Origin: Plasmodium brasilianum
Taxonomy: Eukaryota; Apicomplexa; Aconoidasida; Haemosporida; Plasmodiidae
Direction: 5' to 3'
Length of the DNA stretch: 64,000 nt
NCBI RefSeq assembly: GCF_023973825.1
Contig: NC_090115.1
Coordinates: 248,001 to 312,000, forward strand
Shown: positions 46,719-58,334 of the stretch, piece by piece
Position numbering within the stretch: position 1 is the stretch's first letter
How the letters are laid out: the number at the start of each line of letters is the position of its first letter
The notes under the pieces: generated by a model
Told to the model about the DNA's origin: nothing
Database searches by the model: none
The model's input: only the letters and a program-made list of their open reading frames with translations
Made by a program: the position numbers and the translations under genes

Positions 46719-47897
46719 TTAACAGGCGTTGCAAGAGTTAGTGCCTAATTCTGAGGGGCACTCGCTAAAAGGAATTACGTACACACAAATGTGCACACAC
46801 AAATATGCACACACGAATGTGCCCGTACACATGTACATGTTCATGCAAAAAAGGAAAAACCCACCTTTCACGGACATTTAAAAGTGTGTGTTCCCTTTTA
46901 AACTTCTCCCAGCTTGTTTTTATCCCTCCGTAGTACACTATTCCAAATACATAAAAATGATGCCCCTTTGAACCGCTAATGTTTATAGAACAGCGAATTT
47001 GTAATTTTGCACATTCAGAAAGAAAAAAAAAAAAAAAAGAAAAGAAAAGAAATGAAATGAAAAAGAAGAGGAAAAAGAAATGAAAAGAAAAAGAAGAGGA
47101 AAAAGAAATGAAAAGAAAAAGAAGAGGAAAAAACAAAAGTACCATATGTTCATGCACACGCATATGAATGTATATATATATATATATGTTCGCCCCCGTC
47201 CGAATTAGCAGAGTACCCTCGTTGCGTACGTCTTCTGCACAGGTCCATTTTTATAATAGTTCCCTTTGTTCTGCATGTTTATGTGCTGTTCTAGTAGAGC
47301 AGCCTTATTTATTACATCCTTTATTTTTTTTTGCCTTGGCAATTCTTCATTCATGTAGAGTAAATCTTTTTCAAATTGGTTTTTCATCATATATATTTGT
47401 GATATAAATGCATCAAACCTTGCTTTTCCATATTCTTTTTCTACATCTTCTGTTGAAAATACATGAACCTCTTCAGTTGGAGGGGACCGCCTTAATTGTG
47501 TGTCGTACAGGGCTCTCCATATGGTTTCTTCCTCTACGGGGCCTTTAGACATTATTTGAACAAAGGAGGAGGAAGTACTAGTGGAGGGATTTGTAGTATT
47601 GGAAGTGGCATCTTGCAGGGGGGTTTTAATAAATCCCCTTGCTTGGTCATCTTCTCTCGAAGTACTACTTTTCTCCGCCTTTATTTCATTGAAGAGTTGC
47701 TGCGTATTATCGAATTTTTCATAAAATTTCATTTGAGCATCTTTTGTTTCCTCATATACTTGTATTAAATTTAGAGCAATTCTTTTTTCTGATATGGGCA
47801 ATCTTCCGATGTCGTATACTTGTTCACTGGATGAAATGAAAGAAAATACAAAAATGGAAATACTTGGAAGGAAAGAAGTCAAACAAAACTTTTTCAT
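46719..47897 (-). CDS. Secreted protein of unknown function
   Basis: Not recognised. Three exons: 47897-47230, 46975-46865, 46764-46719; phases 2 and 2, donors GTACGC and GTGGGT, acceptors ATTAG and CCTTTTAG. The single frame 47897-47205 otherwise stops seven codons after the proposed donor. Seen: signal peptide MKKFCLTSFLPSISIFVFSF, then a soluble, helical region (KRIALNLIQVYEETKDAQMK), a Ser/Thr-rich stretch, a second helical region (KARFDAFISQIYMMKNQFEK), GSKGHHFYVFGIVYYGGIKT in exon 2, and a C-terminal tail with three cysteines (ECPSELGTNSCNAC). About 274 aa. The signal peptide means entry to the secretory pathway; destination unknown. Convergent with eEFSec, 3' ends nearly touching. Confidence 0.6.
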
Positions 47898-48787
47898 CTT
47901 TGTGGAATGTGATTATGTTTACGAGTGCTTTTTTTTTTTTTTTTCTTCCTCGTTAATAATTTTTTTTTTTTCTTCTTCCTCGTTAATAATTTTTTTTTCT
48001 TCTTCTTCCTCGTTAATAATTTTTTTTTTTTTTTTTTTTTCAAAAATGTAAACTAATAATTCGAATCAGCATTAAGAATTAAAAGGTCAACTCATATGTG
48101 AATGGAAAAGACAAACTCAACAAACAATTTTTAAGTTGCGCATTGTATAAGTATGCTTTCACTAACACGTATTCATTATATAGTATATAATATTTATGTA
48201 TATATAATGGAATATAAAAAAGGGAAGAAATTAAAGAAAAAAAAAAGGAAAAAAAAGACTACTATTTGTTCTTAAACTTTCTTATTTTCTTATGTCCCAT
48301 TTTGTGTATATACATTATGTACATATGTAAAAAAAAAAAAAAAAAAAAATCATTAAAAAAATGGGGGAAAAAAAAAGAAAAAAACAAAAAAGGGGTGAGT
48401 CGTGATAAAGCAGTATCGACGAAGCTGCATTTGTTTATTTAGTTAGATATTTGACTATTTATCCACTTGACTGTTTATCCATTTGACTATTTATCCATTT
48501 GACTATTTATCCACTTGACTGTTTATCCATTTGACTATTTATCCATTTGACTGTTTATCCACTTGACTGTTTATCCATTTGACTATTTATCCATTTGACT
48601 GTTTATCCACTTGACTGTTTATCCATTTGACTATTTATCCATTTGACTGTTTATCCACTTGACTGTTTATCCATTTGACTATTTATCCATTTGACTGTTT
48701 ATCCACTTGACTGTTTATCCATTTGACTATTTATCCATTTGACTATTTATCCATTTCACTGTTTATCCATTTAATTTTTTATTTGTT
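47898..48787. other. Intergenic with 16-bp minisatellite
   Basis: Between two minus-strand genes. T-rich stretch at 47930-48045 with repeated TTCTTCCTCGTTAATAATTT, A-runs near 48236 and 48329, and the 16-bp array described separately. No gene seen. Confidence 0.7.
48447..48777. repeat. 16-bp minisatellite TTGACTRTTTATCCAY
   Basis: About 20 copies with two regularly mixed variants (ACTG/ACTA and CAC/CAT), giving a longer-period pattern. It ends about 10 bp from the stop codon of the next minus-strand gene, so it may be transcribed as its 3' UTR. Confidence 0.9.
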
Positions 48788-50522
48788 TCATTCTTTCAAA
48801 TAAACATTTGCAGGTAACGTCCCAAGGAATTTAGATCTCCTGTAACTACTGAACCTGAGAGAGCAAATTACAAGTGTGGGATTAAAAGGAGATGAAAAAA
48901 AAAAAAAAAAATATATACATATTAGTATGTATATGTACATATGTGTGTGTTTATGTACACACACTGACGTAACCCCTTATATGACTCGCCTCTAACCTCC
49001 CAGTTAATAAATTTCCAACAAAGGAACCAATATACATTCCCCCTATGGCAAAAAAAGGGGAAATTATTACTTTACTTTTAGCATCGTAGTATTTGAACTT
49101 CCTGAGGCCGTACAGAGGAAGTAATAAAAACCCTATGGAAAGGATTAAAAAAAATATAAAAATATAAAAATAAAATAAAAAAAAAAAAAAAAAATAAACA
49201 TATAAATAAATATGTAAACATATAAATAAATATGTAAACATATAAATAAATATGTAAACATATAATTAAACATGTAAATAAATAAATGCATAAATAACTA
49301 CATAAATATATCTATAAATGAAAATAAAGAACGATGACTGCGATGAATGAACAAATTGACATATTTTAAGCTGCAAAAGGATTTGTATTAATGTTATGAA
49401 TCTTAAATGCTGCGGCTCACCGACAAAGGAGCAGAACTTGCACTGTACCTATTGTTAATACATAGACGCAAAAATGAAAAAAAAAAAAAAAATGCATGTA
49501 CATGTACTGCAATAACTAAGCAGTGGTAAAAATAGGAATAAACATATGAACGGACTTTAATAGACTAGAAAGAGAGAAGCACTCTAGCAAATACACATTT
49601 CCCCCAATTACACTCTCCAGGATACACTACATTTGCTCTTTTATATTTACCTGCTTTTCTATGTCTTTCTGCCTTGTGTTCAGGATGTTCAATATATTTA
49701 AGGTATTTACATTTTTACTGTCAGCAACGTCATCTATGGGGTTAAAAAAAAAAAAATGAGAGAAGAAAAATGTAAAATGAGAGAAGCAAAATGTAAAATG
49801 AGAAACTAAAAAAAAGAGAAATGTGAAAATTAAAATGAATGCAGAGGACGAATGGGTGACACAGCTGCTCAACAGGTTAGCTGCCTCACATAAAAAAATA
49901 AAACAAAATAAAATTAAGTAGAACAAAATAAAACAAAATAAAATTAAGTAGAACAAAATAAAACAAAATAAAATTAAGTAGAACAAAATAAAACATAACT
50001 AAACTAAATAAAATTAAGTAGAACAAAGGAATGTATTTAACGCGTACCTGAGTACACATTCGAAAGAACCTTAATAACATCATGACTACTTAACTTGTTA
50101 CAGTTATTACCAATAGTAAAAAAACACACATGAATAAAAATTTTTTTCCAAATGTTAATTTTCTTTCGTTCGTTCTTTCTCGAGTACTTGTACTCAAGAA
50201 TTGAGATATCTGATGGAGCCTGCACACATACATACACATACATACACATACATACACATACATATACATACATACACATGCATACACACACATATCCATA
50301 CATAAATATACAAAAAAAAGAAAAAAAATATATAATATATATATAATATATATATAATATATATATATAAACAAATAACATAGAGATTTACACTTATGTA
50401 TGCACATACACACCCATACATGCGTACAGACGATGTTTTAACCCCCTGAAATAATTTCATTGTAAATTTATTTCATTCTTTTACTCTTTAAACTGTACGG
50501 ACTTTACCTTAATATAGGACAT
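48788..50522 (-). CDS. Small predicted membrane protein, six exons
   Basis: Not recognised. Exons built from splice sites with consistent phases: 50522-50508 (MSYIK), 50219-50048 (APSDISILEYKYSRKNERKK to VLSNVYS), 49733-49651 (DVADSKNVNTLNILNILNTR), 49448-49421 (VQCKFCSFV), 49132-48997 (GFLLLPLYGLRKFKYYDAKS, then IISPFFAIGGMYIGSFVGNL), 48848-48788 (SSYRRSKFLGTLPANVYLKE, stop). About 164 aa, one or two hydrophobic segments at the C-terminal side, a glycine-rich GGMYIGSFVGNL helix suited to membrane packing, and a CxxC in the 9-codon exon. It resembles small mitochondrial or ER membrane proteins, but I make no family claim. The donors GTGAGC and GTTAGA are not the commonest Plasmodium type. Confidence 0.55.
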
Positions 50523-50921
50523 CCTAATGAAAAACAAAAAGATCGGCCAAAAATGGAGCGGCAGAAAAGAGGGGGATAAAAAAAAAGGAATGTTAAAAGG
50601 TTAGAAGTTGAAATAAAAGATGAAAAAAAAGATGAAATAAAAGATGAAAAAAAGATGAAAAAAAAAGGTTAAAAGGTTAAAAGGATGAAAAAAAAGATGA
50701 AATAAAAGATGAAAAATAAGATGAAAAAAAAATTAAAAAAAAAGGTTAAAAGATTAAAAGGTTAAAAAGATGGAAACAAAAGATAGCAAAATAAAAAAAT
50801 TATTAACGGACTGCCATGTCACTGAATCTTAATTCACAATTTTTTTCCTTTTCGATTTGTCAAAAAAAAAAAAAAAAAAAAAAAGAAAAATCTTAAGTCC
50901 TTTTATTGCTACTTAAAGATT

Positions 50922-53900
50922 TTATTTCTCAAAGCTCAAGTAAACACAAAAGGCGAATAGGGGCAATATTAAATTGTCAATGTCGAGGAGATAAGCCTTT
51001 TGAAAAAAAAAAAAAAAAAAAAAATGGAAAAAAAGAATAATGAAAAATGTAAAATGAACAACAGGAAAAAAAAAAAAAAAAAAAGGAAAAACCACCCGTG
51101 TACATCATGTATGCCCCACATACACATACGCAGGTAAGTATGATTTTTCGTTTCTACAAATTGGTAATAATATTTTTCCTTTTTGTTTGTCCCTTTTTTT
51201 TGCTTCCTTTCTTTGCTTTTACCTCAAATAGAGCGCCAAATAGAGATACCATAAAAAAAATGTTCAAATTAGCCCATGAGACAGTTTGCTAAAAATTTGC
51301 AAGAAGAGGAGTAAACATTTGTAAAATTTTTTTTTTTTTTGTGTGAAATGTATGAATAAGTATATTTAGTGTTCATCTATTGATGAAGTACTTTTGCTTC
51401 ATTGCATATTTATATGTATGGAAATATTCTGTACTTGTAAAAAGTAGCTTGACAATAGGAACGATAAGAACGTAGTAAAAAAGAAAAAAAGAAAACCTGT
51501 ACAAAAGGAATGAAATAGGAGCCTAATTATGTAACACACAAAAATTAGCGCTTACATTTGCAGTTGTACAGTGGCTTCACATGTGCAAAGTCATTGTATG
51601 CTTAACGTACACTGGTGAGAAAGTGGGCGTACACACGTGCATCCACAAATTTACGCACCCACCCGCTATGGTACGTGTGAGTGGTGTTTTCTATTCGACT
51701 TCTTAACCCAACTCCTTACCAGCATAAGACTTATTATTCGTATTTTTCATTTTGGGGGTTGGGAACAGGAACCCTCCTATTGCAGCCTTCGAAAAGAAAA
51801 AAAAAAATAAAATAAAATAAAAATACATGCACAGCAATATTTTTGTGAAACGTGGTAAAACGTAAAATATGTAGGCACGTCATGACTAATTAAACAAACT
51901 GCTATATAAGGTTATTCCGTTAATGAAAAGTAAAAAAAAAAAAAAAAAAGAAAAAAAAAGAAAAGGAAAATGAAGAAAAACGAAGAAATATGGCAAAATG
52001 TAGAGACGGTAAAACAAAGAAATATAGAAAAATGAAATGAAAGCATCAAAATCTTGCGCTTAACAAGTGAGTCTCCTATGCATATTGTGTTTAATCCTGA
52101 ACTGTACAGGAGAAAGTTAGCTTCTCTAAAAAAGTACATGATTTGCTTTTTTTTATGAACGTAGTTTTTGTTACTAAACAATGCGTCTGTAATAATTGGG
52201 ATATAAACCCTAAAAAAGGAGGGGCAAAAAAAAAAAAGAAAATCATACAAACGTAAGCGCGTAAATACGTAAACGTGTAAACCCATAATCATAAACAGGC
52301 ACACACTGCTACATCGTAGCTTGACATATATAACGTGTGTTCGTCGTGTCTAGGTTGTATTGTTCTTCCAAGTTACCCAGCTAAAAGATAAATGTGTGTA
52401 ACAACTATTCCTTTGCTGTCCCTCTCATCTATGAATCTAAAAAGAAAGTTTCATTCATTGTTACTCCCCATTATTAAAAGAATTATGGAAGAAAAAAAAA
52501 AAAAAGGAAAAAAGGCACAGCAAAACAGAACACAGGTGTGTGCAATTTATTTAGTTATTCATTTATATTTATTCAGTTATATTTATTTATATTTATATTT
52601 GTATTTATTTTATTTTTTTTTTCTTAAACCTCGCAATAAATTTATTTATGGCATTGAGAGAGGGAAAAAACACTTCACAAATTTTTCGCACCATTTCCAC
52701 AAAAATGAAAATCAAAAAAATAAACGAAAGAGCCACTATGAGTAGGTCGATCTGGGATAGAGGGAAAAAAAAGTTGGAACGCATTGAACATACATACATA
52801 TGTGCATACATACATATGTGCATGCATACATATGTGCATACATACATATGTGCATACATACATATGTGCATACATACATATGTGCATACATACGTACATG
52901 TGCATACATACGTACATGTGCATACATACGTACATGTGCATACATACGTACATGTGCATACATACGTACATGTGCATACATACGTACATGTGCATACATA
53001 CGTACATGTGCACATGATAAAGGATACCCTACGTGCTCGAATTTAAAAAAAAAAAAAATAATTTATTTTTACTTGTCCTTTTAAAAACGACAATTTCACA
53101 TTCACAAAAAGAAGGAAGTGATAGTGCTTTCTTAGGTATGATAAATTTTTGTTTCTCCTTGACATGTTGATGATATACATTAAATAAAATGTTGTTATAA
53201 TGAACCACAACAGAATTAAGATATAGTTGTTCTCCCTCCATACCATACTTATTAAAATGTGTAGTACGTTTGTATCTGTAGAGAAGACATCATAAGGATG
53301 GAAGAGCGGGTGGAGAGAAGAGGGGGGGGGGAGAAAATAACAAAACAACAAAACGACAAAATAAGTCGATCTGTTTATTAAAGCACTTTTCATGCATTAC
53401 TATATTTTCTCTTTATACGAACCTTTTATGCTTCTTGAATCGTGTTCACTTGAAATAAAGTTGAATAGGTTGTACAAAAGTAGCGCCATCGATGCTATCA
53501 TAATTTTCCCTCTGTTCTTAGCAGCATTTTGCAAACAATACGCGCAGCACATTCCGTATGCAACTAGACTTATGGTCTAATAAAAAGGGCATGCATATAT
53601 ACATACGTGCATACATACATATATATGTGTTACACATACATATACATTACAACTTTTTGGCACTTCAACTTGTTAAAGGCAAATAGGCGAAAGAAGGAAA
53701 GAATGTCGGGTTCCCCCTCAGTCGCTCTTTTTTTTTTTTTTTTTTAAATTACTGCTTTGCTGAAAAATCTAAACAGTACAGTGGGAACGATTTGATGATT
53801 CAAGTACGAATAAACAAAACTGTAAAAAGAACAGTCTAGAGCTAGTGTTCCTATCGCACTTATGATTAACCCCTCCAGAAAGGAAAAGACTCTAGAATAA

Positions 53901-55305
53901 AAGAAGATACAAATGATTAAGAGGCAAAGGAAGACATACACACATGAGACATAAAACAGCGGAAAATGGTTATATGATGCTTGCTAAGCAGCACTTAAAT
54001 TATTTTTCTTCTTAAATTTTTCTTCTTAAATTTTGTTTTTTTAATTTTTTTTTTAATTTTTTCTTTTTTTAATTTATTTTCCATTTTAACTTATTTGTTA
54101 GGTGAAACAAGGATATCGACAGCATATGGTAGAAGACAAAGTTCACAATAAAACAAAAAAAACAAGTGAGTTCGTTTCCGCTAATTTTCATTTCGCCTAA
54201 ATTAAAAAAGAGGAGTAACGGAAACATATATGAGGTACCTACTACAGACTGTGCTGAGATGGTGGTGATATGTGCATGTACGTATGCACTTGTGTATGTA
54301 TTTGCAATTTTAGGTATATATATGCGCGTATATGTATGTGCGCTTATGTGTGCATATGTGCAGACATGAATACACTAATACTCGCATGCACGCGCAGGTA
54401 ATTTTCTTTTTCATTTAAAATAATTACTCAGTATTAAAAGGAAAAAAAAGGAGTGACAGACAAAGTACAATGAGAGAGAGACCCGAACATGCCTCAACAA
54501 AACACTAGAGAGAACAAACGTGTTGACAAGTACAACAGACAGCTTTGCGGTTTCTGTAAAGAAACGGCATATACGCACACAAACACACACATGTATATGT
54601 ATATATATATATATATATATGTAAGTATTTACATATTTACACATTTACTTATTTACGTATGTTCACACAGATCCGCTTGCGCGTTCGTGGGTCTATATGT
54701 ATGTACTTCACTCAACGCGAACAAGCAAACAGTGTAAAAGGATCAAAATGCATTTCGTCTATTAAGAACATACCGTAACTCAAGATATAATATTTAAAAA
54801 TCAAAAGGGAGGAAAAAAAGGGAAGAAAAAAAAAGAAAAAGATGTTATTAAAGTATGTGTAAAAGAATAGATGATAAATATTAATATCCCCCTCTTTGTA
54901 TAAATTAATGAGATAGTTGGCATTATTTTTATTAGACAGGTGTGCTGATTTTTCATTTTGATAATATGCTCCAATGGTTGTAAAGGAGCTAAGATATAGG
55001 CGTTTATTTTTCTCTTTTCCCTCATCAATTTCTACTTTTTTTTCTGCATTATTTTCTACGTTTTTCGTCGCTTTTTCCCCCCCCCATTTTCCCTCTTCTT
55101 TCGCTTTACGATGCAAGCAAACAACAATTAACGCGTTACACAGGATGGTCAGAAGAATCCACTTGTATGTACAAGAGCGAGAAAGGAAAATCCTTTTCTT
55201 CACTTCCGTAACTGTCATTAGTATAATTAATGTGCAGTTTATCATCCCTGAGTCTTTCATAAAACAACAGCATGCCCCCCTCGACATTCTGAATAACCAG
55301 CCCAT
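50922..55305 (-). CDS. DOLK: Dolichol kinase (SEC59/DOLK-like), 13 exons
   Basis: CTP-dependent kinase making dolichyl phosphate, the lipid carrier for GPI anchors and glycans, in the ER membrane. Exons: 55305-54774, 54553-54428, 54196-54091, 53891-53753, 53576-53423, 53275-53073, 52751-52630, 52436-52377, 52209-52065, 51786-51720, 51496-51435, 51288-51223, 50996-50922; all phases match, about 618 aa. Seen: many hydrophobic helices and, C-terminally, the family motifs: FIDERDSKGIVVTHIYLLAG (near 462-481; human FLDERDSG..LTHIYLL), GLNTICIGDSLAAIGG (near 519-534), a basic PKMKNTNNKSYAG where others have TKKTFEGT, and EAYLLDIDNLILPLF (human EAYTTQIDNLLLPLY). The start is uncertain: MGWLF at 55305 or MSRGA at 55287. 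No single exon in the conserved part exceeds about 200 bp, so ORF-based annotation misses it. Confidence 0.8.
52790..53012. repeat. GTGCATACATACATA-type array in a DOLK intron
   Basis: Arrays of TATGTGCATACATACA and then ACGTACATGTGCATACAT units, within the intron 53072-52752 of the dolichol kinase model. Source of long H/Y/C/M frames in every reading frame. Confidence 0.85.
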
Positions 55306-56621
55306 ATACACATACATGTACACATACATATATACATGTACACATATATACATATACACATATATACATGTACACATATATACATATACACATATATACA
55401 TGTACACATATACACATATACACATATACACATATACACATATACACATATACACAGTGTAATTTGCGTAATTTCGTTAGGTCAGCCTTGCTATGAGGTC
55501 TCACGTACGTACACATGCGCATGTATACATGTATGTAAATATATATATATATTTATATATATACGTATATATGTATATATGCACGTATACATATATGTAT
55601 GCTTGTATATGCGTGTATACGGGTATCGGCTTAATTCCTGGAAATTTGGCGCGCCATTTTCACTTCCCTCATTTTTATTTCATCGTATGGCCACAATAAA
55701 AAAAAGGATAAAAAGGAGGAAGATGGGGAAAAATGGAAAAAAATGGAAAAAAACGGAAAAAAATACGGTAAAATAGTCAAAATGATAAAAATAGTCAAAA
55801 TGATAAAAATAGTCAAAATGATAAAAATAGTCAAAATGATAAAAATAGTCAAAATGATAAAAATAATCAAAATAAAACAAAATAGTCAAAATTTATAAAA
55901 ATAATCAAAATGATAAAAATAATCAGAATAAAACAAAATAGCAGGAAGCGATGCAAAATAAATCGAAATAGCAAATAAATAACGCAAAAACAAAGCAGCA
56001 AAGATTAAAAAAAATGTTGCCCTCCGCTTTTACTGCAAAAATGCATGAATGACAATTTCACGCATATGCAATTGTGATACTTGTAATAGTTTAATACACA
56101 TGGACTTATATTTCCATACCATTTTATGATATTTTTTTTTTTTTTTTTTATTTTATCCTAATTCGAAGTGAAAATTTCCCTTCCTATTTCTTTTGTTTCT
56201 TATTTACTTCATTTTTGGTCCATCCATCCGACTTCTCTCATTTCGACACTACACATTCAAAATTGAACAAAACGCTACAGCGCGGTTTTGTCCGCATTTT
56301 ATTTTGCCGCTTCGTTTTGTCCGCATTTTATTTTGCCGCTTCGTTTTGTCCGCATTTTATTTTGCCGCTTCGTTTTGTCCGCATTTTATTTTGCCGCTTC
56401 GTTTTGTCCGCATTTTACTTTACCGCTTCATGTTGCTGCATTTTTTTTTTTTTTTTTTTTAAAATATTTTTTTATTTTCATTAGTTACACCTATTGTTTA
56501 ATTTTTTCCCCTTAAAAAAAAAAAAAAAAAAAAAAATACATGCACACTAGGATACATGCACACTAGGGTACACACACATACACATTTGTAGCACGTACGT
56601 ATGCGCGGTTTCCCGAGGGAA
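55306..56621. other. Intergenic with three arrays
   Basis: Between two minus-strand genes. TACACATATATACATG-type array (55306-55455), 18-bp array GTCAAAATGATAAAAATA (about 55777-55870), 29-bp array beginning TTTTGTCCGCATTTTATTTT (56285-56430, five copies), and T/A runs at 56130-56148 and 56514-56536. No gene seen; the 29-bp array lies about 190-340 bp past the PheRS stop codon. Confidence 0.75.
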
Positions 56622-58334
56622 CTACAGAGTACTCCTGTAACCAAAGAGGTCTCTAATATTCTTAACGTTATACTTGATCATAGTGGGTCTTTCCAAGCTT
56701 AGCCCCCAGGCAATGACCGATACGTCTTTTGGAAAACCCATTGCCCTTAACATTTCAGGTCGAAAAACGCCGCTATTTCCAACTTCAAGCCATTTTCTAC
56801 TTTGTTCATGATAACCAAATATTTCCATTGAAGGCTCAGTATAAGGATTGAATGCTGGCTTAAATTTTAATTTATGTATACCTATATATTTATAAAATGC
56901 AGATAAGGTACCGATTAAATGAGCAAGTCCTAAATTTTTATCTATTATTAATCCTTCCACTTGATGAAATTCCGCTAAGTGTGTACTGTCAAGATTTTCA
57001 TTTCGAAAAACTCTATCAATACTGAAATATTTTTTTGGTAATATTATATGTCCTTTTCGATTATACTCTTTTGCTAATTTGAATAAAGTTCTACACGAAT
57101 TAGAAGTCGTGTGTGTGCGGAGTACATTTCTTTTACTTTCTTCAATTTTCCATTCATAATTCCAACCAAAACTTCCATAATCACCTACAGAATGCACTCT
57201 TTTTACATTTTCGATATATCCTATATCAATAAAATTATCTTGACATATTTCTGGATCTTTTATAAAAAAAGTATCTTGTAAATCTCTACTTGGATGTTGC
57301 TGTGGTATATATAAAGCATCGAAACACCAAAAGGAGGATTCTACATAATTATGTGTTTCCATTTCTTCAAATCCCAATGATATAAATATATCCTTAAAAA
57401 TTCTCATCTGTTTTGTTAAAACGTGTAAAGTACCCTTAATTATTTTCTTTCCACTTGAAAAAAAATTATATTCTTTAATATCATATTTTTTATATTCTTC
57501 ATTTTTTAATAATAAATAATTCAAATCGGTTATCTGCTTTTTTATGTCTTTTTTAAAGGCACTTGTTTTTACTACATAACAATAAGAATTTTTCTTTACC
57601 TCTACCAGCTTTCTCTTCCTCAAATTTTGCATCACACAGCTAACATGTCCATCGGTAATAACGTCGTTAATTAGGCCAACCCTCTCCACCTCCTTCATTA
57701 GTAATTGTTCATCATGTCCGTGCATATCAATAAGGCTCAAGTACATCTGAGTTACATCCTGAAGCTTGTTCACATCAACACTTGAACTCAACGATTTATC
57801 AGTCTTGTTTAGCTGGATTGTCCTGTTCTTCAAGTTAACGTTCAAACCAATATCACCTTTCTTTCCAAATTTTTTTTTTAAATCCTCTATACTACATGTT
57901 TTCTTCTCTAGTACTACATATTTAAGGACAAGATATTCTGGCGTTCCTTCCTTCAAGTATTGTAATCCTTCTTCCGTCAAATGGTACGTATTAAAAGTTT
58001 TTACAGTATTAATAATATAATATAATACTTCTAACTTTTTCATTAATCCAACTACTTTATTATGATCTAAGTCATATTTTTTACTTATACTTAATGATGA
58101 TGCGTATTCATTTGGTAATACTTCTATTCCTTTCTCTTTTTTTAAATTGCTGTAATATTCATCCTGTTCCTCTTTTTTTTCCCCCCCTCGATCTTTCTTC
58201 GCTTCTTCTTCCTTTTTCGCTTCCTCTTCCTTTTTCGCTTCCTCTTTACACAATTTAAATTCTTTATCCAGTATGTAAATAAACCTGCTCAGCTCCTCAT
58301 TCTTTTGTTCATCCTCCACGATGTTTGCATTCAT
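56622..58334 (-). CDS. PheRSA: Cytosolic phenylalanyl-tRNA synthetase alpha subunit
   Basis: Class II synthetase; with the beta subunit it charges tRNA-Phe in the cytosol. Seen: N-terminal winged-helix region ([20 protein letters not shown], then [20 protein letters not shown]) typical of the eukaryotic alpha subunit, preceded by a short KKEEEA repeat; catalytic domain with [15 protein letters not shown], motif 2 [50 protein letters not shown], and motif 3 [12 protein letters not shown], ending at the usual C-terminus. Single exon, 570 aa against about 500 in other eukaryotes; the excess is the charged repeat and inserts. Start at the first [13 protein letters not shown]. Confidence 0.95.
   Translation of the reverse strand: MNANIVEDEQKNEELSRFIYILDKEFKLCKEEAKKEEEAKKEEEAKKDRGGEKKEEQDEYYSNLKKEKGIEVLPNEYASSLSISKKYDLDHNKVVGLMKKLEVLYYIINTVKTFNTYHLTEEGLQYLKEGTPEYLVLKYVVLEKKTCSIEDLKKKFGKKGDIGLNVNLKNRTIQLNKTDKSLSSSVDVNKLQDVTQMYLSLIDMHGHDEQLLMKEVERVGLINDVITDGHVSCVMQNLRKRKLVEVKKNSYCYVVKTSAFKKDIKKQITDLNYLLLKNEEYKKYDIKEYNFFSSGKKIIKGTLHVLTKQMRIFKDIFISLGFEEMETHNYVESSFWCFDALYIPQQHPSRDLQDTFFIKDPEICQDNFIDIGYIENVKRVHSVGDYGSFGWNYEWKIEESKRNVLRTHTTSNSCRTLFKLAKEYNRKGHIILPKKYFSIDRVFRNENLDSTHLAEFHQVEGLIIDKNLGLAHLIGTLSAFYKYIGIHKLKFKPAFNPYTEPSMEIFGYHEQSRKWLEVGNSGVFRPEMLRAMGFPKDVSVIAWGLSLERPTMIKYNVKNIRDLFGYRSTL

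Noticed and set aside
51098..51292. Plus-strand hydrophobic 64-residue ORF (small membrane protein, VMA21-like size)
   Set aside because: It overlaps antisense to a well-bounded dolichol kinase exon (51288-51223) whose phase fits its neighbours.
53029..53241. Soluble ORF starting MEGEQLYLNS as a separate gene
   Set aside because: It lies within a dolichol kinase exon in a different frame; the hydrophobic frame connects in phase on both sides.
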